Positions 52,485 through 61,728 of a stretch of 64,000 nt of DNA are shown piece by piece. Position numbers and translations under genes: made by a program. Each line of letters starts with the position of its first letter. Within the stretch, counting starts at the first letter, position 1. The notes under the pieces were generated by a model. It saw only the letters and a list, made by a program, of their open reading frames with translations, had not been told where the DNA came from and made no database searches. The DNA comes from Shewanella amazonensis SB2B (GTDB lineage: Bacteria > Pseudomonadota > Gammaproteobacteria > Enterobacterales > Shewanellaceae): NCBI RefSeq assembly GCF_000015245.1, contig NC_008700.1, positions 1,990,001 through 2,054,000 of the forward strand. Direction: 5' to 3'.

Positions 52485-52512
52485 ACGCAGCAGACCCATT
52501 CACACGTGAATG

Positions 52513-52878
52513 TCAGTAAGCTTCTGTCCGGTCGGTTCCAGTGAGTTCAAGCTGTAAAAGCAACATATCTTCACCACCGATTACCCGGGTGAAGGGACTC
52601 TGACACTTTGGACACAACACCCTGTGGCCATCTGCCTCGCCCTGGTAACCGCATTCATTGCAATCGAGCCTCAGGGGTTCTATTTCCATGTCCAGACTGG
52701 CGTTGGCGCAGCGACCATCCAGCTTAAAGGTATCAAAAGCCGTGGCAAGCAGGGCGGGCTCGACACCACTCAGGGCGCCAATGCGAATACTGACCCGACT
52801 TATCCCAGTTGCCCCGACGCTGCGGGCATGTTGCTCGCAGCTGTCGAGCAGCGCCTGGACGATGGAAAATTCATGCAT
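52513..52878 (-). CDS. hypA: Hydrogenase nickel incorporation protein HypA
   Basis: Protein of 121 residues that helps load nickel into the hydrogenase large subunit. The N-terminal MHEFSIVQALLD gives the nickel-binding histidine H2, and the structural zinc site is LDCNECGYQGEAD...VLCPKCQSP with two CxxC pairs. ATG 52878 overlaps the hypE stop by one base (TGATG). It is the last gene of the hya-hyp cluster. Confidence 0.95.
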   Translation of the reverse strand: MHEFSIVQALLDSCEQHARSVGATGISRVSIRIGALSGVEPALLATAFDTFKLDGRCANASLDMEIEPLRLDCNECGYQGEADGHRVLCPKCQSPFTRVIGGEDMLLLQLELTGTDRTEAY

Positions 52879-53882
52879 CAGCAAATCCTTGGCAGTAATT
52901 CACCGGCGGGCAGGTCGAGGTACCTGTTACTGCCCCATGGGGTGTGCAGTATCACTCGCCCGGCCGGGCTTTCACCGACGCGGCCTATGATGACCGCATT
53001 CTCGCAATGGCCAAAGCGCTTGAGGACCTCCAGTGCACCGTCAGCCTGCGCGGCAGGCAGCGCCATGACGAAGGTGCCTTCATTGGCGAGATCTGTGGCC
53101 TCAAAGCCGTAGAGTTCACACAGGCCTTTTACTTCATCGCTCACAGGAACGGCAGCCTCGTCGACTTCAATCATCACATCAGAGGCAGCGGCCCACTCAT
53201 TCAGTACGGCGGAAAGTCCGCCCCGGGTAGCGTCGCGCATGGCATGGATATCGAACGGATGCACCAAGAGCTGCTCAACTGCGCCCCAGAGGGTGGCACA
53301 GTCGCTCACAAGGCCGGACTCCAGCTCCAGTCCTTCCCGCGCCATCAGGATGGCCGCCCCGTGGCGTCCTATGTCGCCGGACACCAGAATCGCATCACCG
53401 GGCATCAGGCGTTTGGCTGACAAGCCCGGTTTCACAATACGGCCCACCCCTGTGGTGTTTAAAAAGAGACCATCGGCACAGCCTTTGGGAACCACCTTGG
53501 TATCGCCGCAGACGATTTTAGCACCGCACTTTTTCAGCTCGCTGGCCATGGAGGCCACTATGGTTTCGAGTGATGCCATGGGGAAGCCTTCTTCAATGAT
53601 TACCCCAAGGCTTAAATACTGGGGCTCGGCGCCCATCATGGCCAAATCATTGACCGTACCGGCAATGGCCAGCTTGCCTATGTCGCCCCCGGCAAAAAAC
53701 AGCGGTGATACGGTGAAAGAGTCTGTGGTAAAGGCGGTGGGGCCCTGCAGGTTCAGCAGCGCGGCATCTTCTTCATTTCTCAGGATGCAATTATCAAAGG
53801 CCTTGAAAAACAGGTTACGAATGAGTTTATTCATTTCCAGGCCGCCGCCACCGTGGGCAAGCTGAATACTGTTAGTCGACAT
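52878..53882 (-). CDS. hypE: Hydrogenase maturation protein HypE (carbamoyl dehydratase)
   Basis: Protein of 334 residues of the PurM-like ATP-binding fold. It dehydrates a carbamoyl group on its C-terminal cysteine to a thiocyanate, the CN ligand donor for the active-site iron. The C-terminus is exactly PRIC. The N-terminus is IQLAHGGGGLEMNKLI, and IVCGDTKVVPKG is the ATP region. The ATG at 53882 overlaps the end of hypD by 11 bp. Confidence 0.95.
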   Translation of the reverse strand: MSTNSIQLAHGGGGLEMNKLIRNLFFKAFDNCILRNEEDAALLNLQGPTAFTTDSFTVSPLFFAGGDIGKLAIAGTVNDLAMMGAEPQYLSLGVIIEEGFPMASLETIVASMASELKKCGAKIVCGDTKVVPKGCADGLFLNTTGVGRIVKPGLSAKRLMPGDAILVSGDIGRHGAAILMAREGLELESGLVSDCATLWGAVEQLLVHPFDIHAMRDATRGGLSAVLNEWAAASDVMIEVDEAAVPVSDEVKGLCELYGFEATDLANEGTFVMALPAAQADGALEVLKRFGHCENAVIIGRVGESPAGRVILHTPWGSNRYLDLPAGELLPRIC

Positions 53883-55032
53883 GCTGGACTCCATGGTAGC
53901 GGTAATAGGCATTGCAGGCGCCTTCTGAGCTGACCATGCAACTGCCAAGGGGCGTTTGGGGCGTGCAGCCACGGCCAAAGACTTTGCAGTCCATGGGGTT
54001 GGCAAGACCACGCAGAATGTCACCACACTGGCAGGCCTTGTGATCGTCGATTTCCTGAACGGGTAAACGCCCGCCAAAATGGATTTCGGCATCCCTGTGG
54101 GCGTACTTGCCTTTGAGTTTCAGGGCTGACTGGGGAATGGGCCCCAGACCGCGCCAGCGGAAGCTGTCACGCACTTCAAAGTACTCGTCCACCAACGCCT
54201 GGGCGGTCAGGTTACCTTCCTCAGACACCGCGCGGCTGTACTGCACGTCAACCACGGATTCGGTGAGATTTTTAAGCTCCACCAATCGCAAAATGGATTC
54301 CATCACATCCACGGGTTCAAAACCGCTGACCACCACAGGGGTATGGTGCACGTCTGCCGCCCGGCGATAGATTTTGGCGCCACTTATCACGCTCACATGG
54401 GCAGGGCCGATAAAGGCATTCACCTTGGTGGCAGGCTCGGCCATCACCGCATCGATGGCAGGGGGCACCAGCACATGATTGATATGAAACAGCAGGTTGG
54501 GCAGGGCGGCGTGCTCGGCTTGCTGAAGCAGCACTGCGGTCATGGGAGTGGAGGTTTCAAAACCAATGGCGAAAAACACCACTGTCTTGTCGGGATTGTC
54601 TCTGGCGATGGCAAGCGCATCCAGGGGATCGTACAGGGGGCGCACATCAGCGCCACTGGCTCTGGCCTGTGCCAGGCTGCCTTTTGAGCCGGGGACTCTG
54701 ATCATGTCGCCCAGGGTCAGCAGTATGACATCGTCCATCTTAGCCAGGGCGATGGCCTGATCGATGCGTTCTTTGGGCATCACACAAACAGGGCAGCCGG
54801 GACCATGGATAAATTTCACATTGTCCGGTATCAGGCCGAGCAGGCCGTATTTCATGATGGTGTGGGTATGGCCACCGCACACCTCCATGATGTACAGCGG
54901 CTCAGAGAGATTTTGGGCCGCGCTGTTTATCCGTGCGGCCAGCGCCCGAATGGTCCCTGCATCACGAAACCCTTCATAAAGGGACTTCAGTTTTAGTGAT
55001 GAATCAGGTTCATTGATGGCTTGATTGGGCAT
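53872..55032 (-). CDS. hypD: Hydrogenase maturation protein HypD
   Basis: Protein of 386 residues, the scaffold on which Fe(CN)2CO is assembled with HypC. Conserved cysteine motifs are MEVCGGHTHTIMKYG, FIHGPGCPVCVMPKE and the C-terminal [4Fe-4S] region FGRGCTPQTPLGSCMVSSEGAC. The start overlaps hypC by 23 bp. Confidence 0.95.
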   Translation of the reverse strand: MPNQAINEPDSSLKLKSLYEGFRDAGTIRALAARINSAAQNLSEPLYIMEVCGGHTHTIMKYGLLGLIPDNVKFIHGPGCPVCVMPKERIDQAIALAKMDDVILLTLGDMIRVPGSKGSLAQARASGADVRPLYDPLDALAIARDNPDKTVVFFAIGFETSTPMTAVLLQQAEHAALPNLLFHINHVLVPPAIDAVMAEPATKVNAFIGPAHVSVISGAKIYRRAADVHHTPVVVSGFEPVDVMESILRLVELKNLTESVVDVQYSRAVSEEGNLTAQALVDEYFEVRDSFRWRGLGPIPQSALKLKGKYAHRDAEIHFGGRLPVQEIDDHKACQCGDILRGLANPMDCKVFGRGCTPQTPLGSCMVSSEGACNAYYRYHGVQHVD

Positions 55033-55270
55033 GGTTTTCTGCCTCCAGCTTTTCTACAATTTCCTTATAAAGCTTAAGACTCTCCAGAGCATCTTCTTTG
55101 TCAATTTTATTCATCGCAAAGCCGATGTGGATCAACACATAGTCACCGATTTGGATTTCATCGCTGAGTAAATGACGACTGACTTTTCGCCGTACCCCCA
55201 GGGTATCGACGGTAATGGCCTGCTCATCGTCATGCAGTGCCACCACTTCAGAAGGGACAGAAAGGCACAT
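55010..55270 (-). CDS. hypC: Hydrogenase maturation chaperone HypC
   Basis: Protein of 86 residues of the HypC/HupF family. It begins MCLSVPSEVVAL with the essential Cys2 that binds the Fe cofactor and the large subunit precursor, and has GDYVLIHIGFAMNKID with the conserved histidine. It is 3 bp downstream of hypB and overlaps hypD. Confidence 0.95.
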   Translation of the reverse strand: MCLSVPSEVVALHDDEQAITVDTLGVRRKVSRHLLSDEIQIGDYVLIHIGFAMNKIDKEDALESLKLYKEIVEKLEAENHAQSSHQ

Positions 55271-55273
55271 AAC

Positions 55274-56050
55274 TCAATTTCCCCCAACGTCGGCATGATA
55301 GCGGCTGCTGTGGTCCTGCTTTAACCAGGTTGCGAGCCTGTCCATGCCGCGACCATCCTTGACAGACAATTCAATCACTTCACACTGGGGATTGAGCGCT
55401 CTGAGGCTCTCTTTGGCGCTCTCAATACTGAAGTCAAAGTAGGGCGTGAGATCGGACTTGGTAATAAGAACCAGATCCGCGCGGCGGAACATCACCGGGT
55501 ATTTTGCAATTTTGTCGTCACCCTCAGGCACGGATAAGAGCACGATATTGCGATGGGTACCCACATCATAGCTAGCCGGGCACACCAGATTGCCCACGTT
55601 TTCGATAAAGGCGATGGAGCCTTCATCCAGAGTAAGACGGTGCAGGGCACCATGGACCATAAAGGCGTCCAAATGGCAGGCGCTGCCGGTTTGAATTTGC
55701 ACCGCCTGGATACCTTTCGCCAGCAGGCGATCGGCATCTTTTGAGGTCTCAAGATCGCCCTCAATCACGCCGTAGGTCAGTCCCAGATATTCATGCAAGC
55801 ACTCCAGCAAGGTGGTTTTACCGCTGCCGGGACTGCTCATCAGGTTATAGGCGCTTATCTGATGGGCTTCGAAATGACCGCGGTTGTGAGCCGCTTCCAC
55901 GTCATTCTTATCCAGAATCTTATGGATAACTGACAGCGTTTTGGCGTCGTTCAGTTGGGGATTGGTGGTGAGCTCATGATGTTCATGAGCGTGCTGATGG
56001 GTATCTTGCATCCCGAATCGCGGTAATGAGCAGCCACAGTCCTGGCACAT
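55274..56050 (-). CDS. hypB: Hydrogenase nickel incorporation GTPase HypB
   Basis: GTPase of 258 residues that delivers nickel together with HypA. The N-terminus MCQDCGCS is the high-affinity nickel site of the CxxCGC type, followed by a short histidine-rich stretch HQHAHEHHE. The G domain has the P-loop SSPGSGKTTLL, EGDLETSKDA, the metal-site NLVCPASYDVG and ITKSDL for guanine recognition. Confidence 0.95.
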   Translation of the reverse strand: MCQDCGCSLPRFGMQDTHQHAHEHHELTTNPQLNDAKTLSVIHKILDKNDVEAAHNRGHFEAHQISAYNLMSSPGSGKTTLLECLHEYLGLTYGVIEGDLETSKDADRLLAKGIQAVQIQTGSACHLDAFMVHGALHRLTLDEGSIAFIENVGNLVCPASYDVGTHRNIVLLSVPEGDDKIAKYPVMFRRADLVLITKSDLTPYFDFSIESAKESLRALNPQCEVIELSVKDGRGMDRLATWLKQDHSSRYHADVGGN

Positions 56051-56153
56051 GTAGGGAGTCTCCTTGAGCTATTTGGCACAATTCTGATACAGCTGATTAA
56101 CGAAAGGTTTGATGTGGGTCAGCATTTCGGAATGACGGGACAATCTGGCGCAC

Positions 56154-58469
56154 TTATTGACCAAAACTGTGAACTGCGTACCAAAGTTGGCCGAGGGCGA
56201 TACCACCATCATTTACCGGGACCTGCCCCCATGGCAGCAGCTTAAGCCCTTGTTGTGAAAGCCTCTGGGCAGTGGCATTGGCGAGAGTGCGGCTTTGGAA
56301 CACGCCGCCGCTCAGTGCCACGGGCAAATTGGGATAATGACGCGCTTTCTCGGCGATGGCATCGGCGATGGCATTGATAAAAGCGTTCGCCAGGCATTCT
56401 GGGGAGGTATCCAACGTGTCCATCTGCTCCAGCATAGACACCAGCAGCGCTGCACCGTCCCACTGGCCCTGTTTATCTTCCAGAACCAGAGTGGGGATGG
56501 GGCCGGTTGCCCGGGCGGCAAAGGCTTCCAGTAACATGCCTGCCTGGCCTTCAAACTCGACTCGTTGGCAGATACCCAGCAAGGCGGCGGCCGCATCAAA
56601 GAGCCTTCCCATGGATGAGCTTTGCAAGGTGCCGGGACGCCCTATGACTTTGAGGTGGTTGTTCAGCATGGGCTGACTTAAATGGGCAAAACAGGGAAGT
56701 CCCTGAAGCTGTGAGGCCGAAAGATGACCCGCGAGCAGGCTTAACAGCACCCGCCAGGGTTCGCTGCTGGCCTTGTCCCCGCCGGGCAGGGCAAAGGGCA
56801 TCAGTCCTCCGAGACGCTCGAAGTGGGTTGCGCTGCACAGCAGCACTTCGCCGCCCCACAGGCTCATATCGTCACCGAGACCCGTGCCATCAAAACTGAA
56901 TCCCAGAACGGGTTCGCTGCGGGAATTGGCCGCCATCACCGACAATATGTGGGCAAAATGGTGCTGCACAGTGAGCAGTTCAATGGCGCGATCGCCACTT
57001 TGGGCATAGCGCCGGGCAAAGCGGCTCGGGGCATAATCCGGGTGATGGTCGGCTACCACGCAGCCAGGCTCTACCTGATAGAGGCGCTTAAAACTCTCCA
57101 GTGTTCGAATAAAATAATCTTCGGCCTCAATACTGAAGAGATCGCCGATATGGGGGCTTAAGAAGAGGTTATGGCCAAGGCCAAATCCCAGGGTATTTTT
57201 TTGCTGAGGCCCCACCGCCATCAGATGGGACTTGCTGGGTTTAGGGCTGAGCATTGCCAGCGGCGCATAGCCTCTGGCGAGACGGATAACCTGGAGCTGT
57301 CCGGCACACCATTGGACCACGCTGTCATCACACCCCGATACGATGGGGCGATCGTGGTCGAGAATAAAGTCCACCACGCCTGCGAGTTTTTGGTGGATAT
57401 CTACAGCCGCTATGATGATTGGCTCACCACTGCGGTTGGCGCTGGTGGCGACCAGCGGGCGGTCAACACTGTCCAGCAGCAAGGCATGCAGTGGTGTGTA
57501 GGGTAAAAAAAGTCCAATCCGGTCGATGCCGGGTGCCACCGAGGCGGCAAGTTCGCGGTGCTGGGTATCTTTTGGCACTGCGCGATGCTGCTCAGCCGCT
57601 TTTTTCATAATGACGATGGGGCGCTCCCGGGAAGAGAGCAGTTGCCATTCCTCCTGTGCGCCATCGGCGAAGCTTCTGGCCATGGCAATATCTTTGACCA
57701 TGACTGCGAGGGGCTTAGCCGGGCGAACTTTACGCGTTCGCAGGCTGCTTACGGCCTCCTCATGGGTGGCATCACACACCAGATGAAAGCCGCCAAGCCC
57801 TTTGATAGCGAATATGGCGCCCTGTTTTAACAGTCGCGCACACTCATCCAGACAGAACTCTGCATCGCTGCTGATAAGGCTGCCGTCCGGACCGGTGAGA
57901 CTGAGCTTGGGCCCGCAGTTTGGACAACTCACCGGCTGGGCGTGATAGCGTCGGTCCAGCGGATTTTTATACTCGGCTTCACACTGAGCGCACATGGCAA
58001 AGTGCGCCATCGAGGTGTGTTTTCTGTCGTAGGGCAAGGCTTTTATCAGGGTGTAGCGGGGGCCGCAGTTGGTGCAGTTGGTAAAGGGGTAGCGGTAGTG
58101 CCTGTCGCTTGGGTTGCGGATATCAGCCAGGCAGTCCGGACACATGCTTTTATCCGGTGATACCACAACCTGAGCCTCGCCGCCGGCCTGGCTTTCTTCA
58201 ATCACGAAGCGCGTTTCGTCAAGATCAGAACCGTCATCGGCTATCAGGGTGAAACCGTCTATCCGCGCCAGTGGCGGCGGGGCACTGCGCAGCTTTTCAA
58301 TGAAGTCATCGACTTTATGCTGGGCACCCATCAAACGAATAAAGACGCCTTCAGCATCGTTACGGATACTGCCGCCAAGCCCGAGCTCGTGGGCGAGGCG
58401 AAATACATGGGGCCGAAACCCAACCCCCTGAACTATGCCGGTGATGTGAAGGCTTATCTTTACACTCAT
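56154..58469 (-). CDS. hypF: Carbamoyltransferase HypF
   Basis: Protein of 771 residues that makes the thiocarbamate on HypE from carbamoyl phosphate and ATP. Domains in order: acylphosphatase-like (1-92, IVQGVGFRPHVFRLA), two zinc fingers (CPDC/CTNC and CAQC/CPNC, each C-x2-C-x18-C-x2-C), YrdC-like (about 205-390), and Kae1-like with the metal motif VQHHFAHI and ALSGGVFQSRTLAN. It is full length with all signatures. A 103-bp gap separates it from hypB; the unusual HypF-like gene precedes it by 29 bp. Confidence 0.95.
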   Translation of the reverse strand: MSVKISLHITGIVQGVGFRPHVFRLAHELGLGGSIRNDAEGVFIRLMGAQHKVDDFIEKLRSAPPPLARIDGFTLIADDGSDLDETRFVIEESQAGGEAQVVVSPDKSMCPDCLADIRNPSDRHYRYPFTNCTNCGPRYTLIKALPYDRKHTSMAHFAMCAQCEAEYKNPLDRRYHAQPVSCPNCGPKLSLTGPDGSLISSDAEFCLDECARLLKQGAIFAIKGLGGFHLVCDATHEEAVSSLRTRKVRPAKPLAVMVKDIAMARSFADGAQEEWQLLSSRERPIVIMKKAAEQHRAVPKDTQHRELAASVAPGIDRIGLFLPYTPLHALLLDSVDRPLVATSANRSGEPIIIAAVDIHQKLAGVVDFILDHDRPIVSGCDDSVVQWCAGQLQVIRLARGYAPLAMLSPKPSKSHLMAVGPQQKNTLGFGLGHNLFLSPHIGDLFSIEAEDYFIRTLESFKRLYQVEPGCVVADHHPDYAPSRFARRYAQSGDRAIELLTVQHHFAHILSVMAANSRSEPVLGFSFDGTGLGDDMSLWGGEVLLCSATHFERLGGLMPFALPGGDKASSEPWRVLLSLLAGHLSASQLQGLPCFAHLSQPMLNNHLKVIGRPGTLQSSSMGRLFDAAAALLGICQRVEFEGQAGMLLEAFAARATGPIPTLVLEDKQGQWDGAALLVSMLEQMDTLDTSPECLANAFINAIADAIAEKARHYPNLPVALSGGVFQSRTLANATAQRLSQQGLKLLPWGQVPVNDGGIALGQLWYAVHSFGQ

Positions 58470-58498
58470 GGGTTACCGTATTGCCTTATTTTTCGATG

Positions 58499-60307
58499 TC
58501 AGTCTTTAAGCGAATGCGTTTCCCGTCCAAGGGCGCCAAAACGTCTGGGAGTTTCAGTATACAGGCTGCCAAGGGCAAAAAGACTGCCATCCAGGTCCAG
58601 CTCCGGTGCGGTAAGCAAGGGAAAGTTTTTCCCCAGTCTTAACCAAACACGTTTGGCGAGCACAGGATTGGCAAGCTCACTGCCACTGAGATACACCTGC
58701 TTTACTCCTACATTCAAGTCCAGATGTTCAATCCAATTGGCCAGATAGTCGGCAAGGGAGTCCATCATGGCAAACGCAAGTTTGGGGGCATCCGTATCGC
58801 CGGCAAGACGGAAGCTCATCAGGGTACCCAGGGTTTTACACCAGTTGAAGGAACGCACGGCCTCACCCCGGATCAGCGGGTAATCGATGCGGGGCGCACT
58901 TTGACCACGAAACTTTTGTGCTTCAGCCACCAGGGCATCGGCAAGGTATTCTACAGAAGGTTTTTCTTTATTGAGTCCCAGCCCCAGAATGCAGGCACCC
59001 AATGCCCAGACCCCCTGCAAGTTACCGCGCTCTGCAGTGGGCGACAGGATAAGGTCAAGCATACAGAGGCACTCCTGAGGATAGAGGCTCTTGAATTTTT
59101 CCAGCACCTGTCGCTGAGGGCTTTCCATCAGCAGACGGTAAATCTCATAGCCGTTTTCTGGCAACGGCGTTTGGGTAAAGAAGATTTCCTCTTTCCCGTT
59201 ACCGTCGACAGTGGCAATCTCCAACGGACCTTTTCCCCCCAGATACAAGCTGGCGTGATGGGCGAGGCTCTTGTTAGTGGCTTGCAGCTGACCTCGTAAG
59301 GCGAGCAGAGCCGGCGACTTCACACTGGCAAAACCCGTGGGAGTAATGCGAATTGTACCCTTATGGGTATGGGCCAGATAGCCAGCTGCACTGGCTTGAT
59401 TTTGCAGCGGCATACCGGATAAACCGAGACTTCTTGGCCCTGGTTCACAAATAACCTGCCAGCGGCCATCGACGGCGCAGATATCCGTGGGATTGTCTTT
59501 GTTTACATAAAGCCAATCGATGCCTTTTACCCGTAAAAGTTCACACAGCACCAGTTCGATTCGACTCTGTGCAAAGCGCACTCTATAACTTGGTGCTTTA
59601 AGGCGTGGATGCTCACTGGTGGGCAGTAGCCGTAGGCGGGGTTTTTCGATGCTGGACAGTGCCAGAACGTCAGCGTCGGAAACCGCCAGGTGGCTGCTCA
59701 GGGTATTGGGATTGGTAAATAACACACTGCTGCCAGCGGTATAGCCCGACAGCTGATAGGTTTTGCCGTCAAGGGCCAGACTGCCATCGGCTATCAGGCT
59801 GGCTGCAAGCTGTTTGAGTTCATCCAGCGTTGGCGCCGCCGCTGGCAGTTGCTGCTCTCCGTGACAATGGGGACAGCTCAGGGAAACCAGTCCGAACTCG
59901 GGGCTTTGGTTGTCGCCGAGTCTTGGAAAACAGTGGCCACAAAACGGCAGACTGTATTCATAGTCAGCTGTGCCAAAACGCGCTTCATTTCCCAATGGAT
60001 CGGGCTCTGATAGTGATTCAATTGCTTCTTGTGTCAAGGCTTTCACCCTGGCGTCCAACAAAAAGCATGACAGGGGAAACTTGGTGGCGAGTTCGTCGGC
60101 AAAGGCTTCGAGGTGGGACTGCTGGCCGCTTGCCAACAACTGATAGCACCAGTGGTCGGCCTCAGCTTTGTCGACAGTCGACTCTGGCTCCTTGATCCGG
60201 GCGCTAAGCTCAACATTGGGCGCGCCTTGGTTTACCAGTGCAGCCAGAGTTTGATGATAAAAGGGCACGGCCCGGGATGTGACAAATTCAAAACTAATGG
60301 TTTTCAT
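58499..60307 (-). CDS. Degenerate HypF-like paralogue in hydrogenase cluster
   Basis: Protein of 602 residues between hyaD and hypF. It appears to copy the HypF plan in degraded form: an N-terminal segment of about 100 residues without the acylphosphatase GVGFRP arginine; one zinc finger C123-x2-C126-x18-C145-x2-C148, the exact HypF spacing; a YrdC-like stretch; then a Kae1-like C-terminal domain with VYLSGSELANPVLAKRVW, matching the ALSGGVFQSRTLAN region of HypF. The HxxxH-type metal motif seen in HypF (QHHFAHI) has no clear counterpart. Catalysis is therefore doubtful; a role as assembly factor or chaperone for this hydrogenase is inferred from position. The start overlaps hyaD by 14 bp. 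Confidence 0.75.
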   Translation of the reverse strand: MKTISFEFVTSRAVPFYHQTLAALVNQGAPNVELSARIKEPESTVDKAEADHWCYQLLASGQQSHLEAFADELATKFPLSCFLLDARVKALTQEAIESLSEPDPLGNEARFGTADYEYSLPFCGHCFPRLGDNQSPEFGLVSLSCPHCHGEQQLPAAAPTLDELKQLAASLIADGSLALDGKTYQLSGYTAGSSVLFTNPNTLSSHLAVSDADVLALSSIEKPRLRLLPTSEHPRLKAPSYRVRFAQSRIELVLCELLRVKGIDWLYVNKDNPTDICAVDGRWQVICEPGPRSLGLSGMPLQNQASAAGYLAHTHKGTIRITPTGFASVKSPALLALRGQLQATNKSLAHHASLYLGGKGPLEIATVDGNGKEEIFFTQTPLPENGYEIYRLLMESPQRQVLEKFKSLYPQECLCMLDLILSPTAERGNLQGVWALGACILGLGLNKEKPSVEYLADALVAEAQKFRGQSAPRIDYPLIRGEAVRSFNWCKTLGTLMSFRLAGDTDAPKLAFAMMDSLADYLANWIEHLDLNVGVKQVYLSGSELANPVLAKRVWLRLGKNFPLLTAPELDLDGSLFALGSLYTETPRRFGALGRETHSLKD

Positions 60308-60851
60308 CCACTGATACCTCGCGGGTGATCCCGTCTTGGTAAAAACTGGTAATGGGTTTATTGGCGATGCGTTCAGACTGGAAACCCAATTGCTTCAGGT
60401 GGTTAATCAGCGCCTGTTCCATTACCGGAATAGCGCTGCCAAGTGCCTCGGTAAGTCCCAGATGCATGGGTTCCAGCACGGTAGGGGTGACACCCAGTAC
60501 AAAGGTTTTCGGCCGGTCGCCCAGCATCTCCATCATGGTGAGTGTTTGCAGCATTTCGACTTCGTGGGCGCTGCCTTGCCAGTCAATTTCAGCGGGCGCT
60601 GCATCAAAATCAAAAAAATAGACTTCGCCGGGTGAAACCCCGGGAGCGTTGACCGTATCACACACAATCAAATGGTCGTATTTGGCAATAATGGGAGTCA
60701 GGCCCTGGGCCAGAGTACCGCCATCGAGAATATCAAGGGAGTGGAGCGGGTGGGTAAAGCGATAATTTTCAGATATATAATTGACAAAGTGTACGCCTAC
60801 GCCTTCGTCGGCGAAGAGTATATTGCCAATGCCGAGTAGCAGGACTTTCAT
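60294..60851 (-). CDS. hyaD: Hydrogenase maturation endopeptidase HyaD
   Basis: Protease of 185 residues of the HyaD/HybD/HupD (M52) family. It removes the C-terminal extension of the large subunit after nickel insertion. Motifs: LLGIGNILFADEGVGVH with the nickel-sensing glutamate, DGGTLAQGL, and SAHEVEMLQTL with the second histidine ligand. It follows hyaC and overlaps the HypF-like gene by 14 bp. Confidence 0.93.
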   Translation of the reverse strand: MKVLLLGIGNILFADEGVGVHFVNYISENYRFTHPLHSLDILDGGTLAQGLTPIIAKYDHLIVCDTVNAPGVSPGEVYFFDFDAAPAEIDWQGSAHEVEMLQTLTMMEMLGDRPKTFVLGVTPTVLEPMHLGLTEALGSAIPVMEQALINHLKQLGFQSERIANKPITSFYQDGITREVSVDENH

Positions 60852-60948
60852 CCTTTGTCCTCCAATTGCCTCGCAACGAGGGCTGCACCGAAATTGTTAC
60901 AAAGGCGCCGGGTAATAGTCGGGATAGCAATGCCTGCGGGGGTAAGGT

Positions 60949-60983
60949 GCGCCATACCGCCGGTTTCCCTTGTGGTATGGCGC
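60949..60983 (-). repeat. Intercistronic inverted repeat between hyaC and hyaD
   Basis: GCGCCATACC and GGTATGGCGC, exact reverse complements, flank a 15-base loop in the 151-bp hyaC-hyaD gap. It may be a processing or stabilising hairpin separating the highly expressed structural genes from the maturation genes. Confidence 0.6.
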
Positions 60984-61002
60984 AAAGTCATCATTACGCG
61001 GA

Positions 61003-61719
61003 TTAATGCTTGTGGTAGTCATATCCGGAGACGATGGAGTCTACCGAGTTGTGCTTAAAGCGAATGCCAGTCCACACAGCCATGTAAACGTGGATGACCA
61101 CGAATACAATAAATACCCAGGTAAAGTAATGATGCCACAGCCGCACTTCGGCAAGGCCACCCATCCAGGCGGTCAGGGTGCTCGCCATGCCCCAGAGCAT
61201 GCCACCCATGCCTTCATGATAAACATTGGCATACAGTATCAGCCCTGTGACACAGATTGCGCCGGCAATCACCGAAATCGCAAAGTAGGTCACAAATTGC
61301 AGTGGTCCATACACCCCCGCCTTGTTCAGCTTACCCATCCAGAGGTAGGACTTAAGTTGGGTAATCCAGCTGTTGATGCTGAGCACGTCGCGGATGGATC
61401 GCCGCTCAATATCGTGCTTACTGAAAAAGAACAGATAAGCGCGGGCCAGGGTCACGGCGCACAGCACAAAGCCGAACACCAGGTGACCAAACCGTACCCA
61501 GCCCTGAACCAGTACATCGCTGGAGTCAGGTGCCACCAAAAATGGCCAGGCAAGGTAGAAACCTGTGATAACCAGGATCAAAATCGCCAGCGCCCTTAGC
61601 CAGTGGAAGAGTCGGATAGCGGCAGTGAAGATAAACTCCCGCTGGTACCCTCCGGTATGCACCTCGTGCTTCGTGTCATGCTTGCCGCCCGCAGGCGGCG
61701 TATTAACTTGGGTGTTCAT
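61003..61719 (-). CDS. hyaC: [NiFe] hydrogenase b-type cytochrome subunit HyaC
   Basis: Integral membrane protein of 238 residues with four transmembrane helices of the Ni,Fe-hydrogenase I cytochrome b family. Heme-ligand histidines are in RLFHWLRALAI, RFGHLVFGF and WHHYFTWVFIVFVVIHVYM. It passes electrons from the small subunit to the quinone pool. It lies 9 bp after hyaB. The family signature and gene order agree. Confidence 0.93.
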   Translation of the reverse strand: MNTQVNTPPAGGKHDTKHEVHTGGYQREFIFTAAIRLFHWLRALAILILVITGFYLAWPFLVAPDSSDVLVQGWVRFGHLVFGFVLCAVTLARAYLFFFSKHDIERRSIRDVLSINSWITQLKSYLWMGKLNKAGVYGPLQFVTYFAISVIAGAICVTGLILYANVYHEGMGGMLWGMASTLTAWMGGLAEVRLWHHYFTWVFIVFVVIHVYMAVWTGIRFKHNSVDSIVSGYDYHKH

Positions 61720-61728
61720 ACTGCCTCC

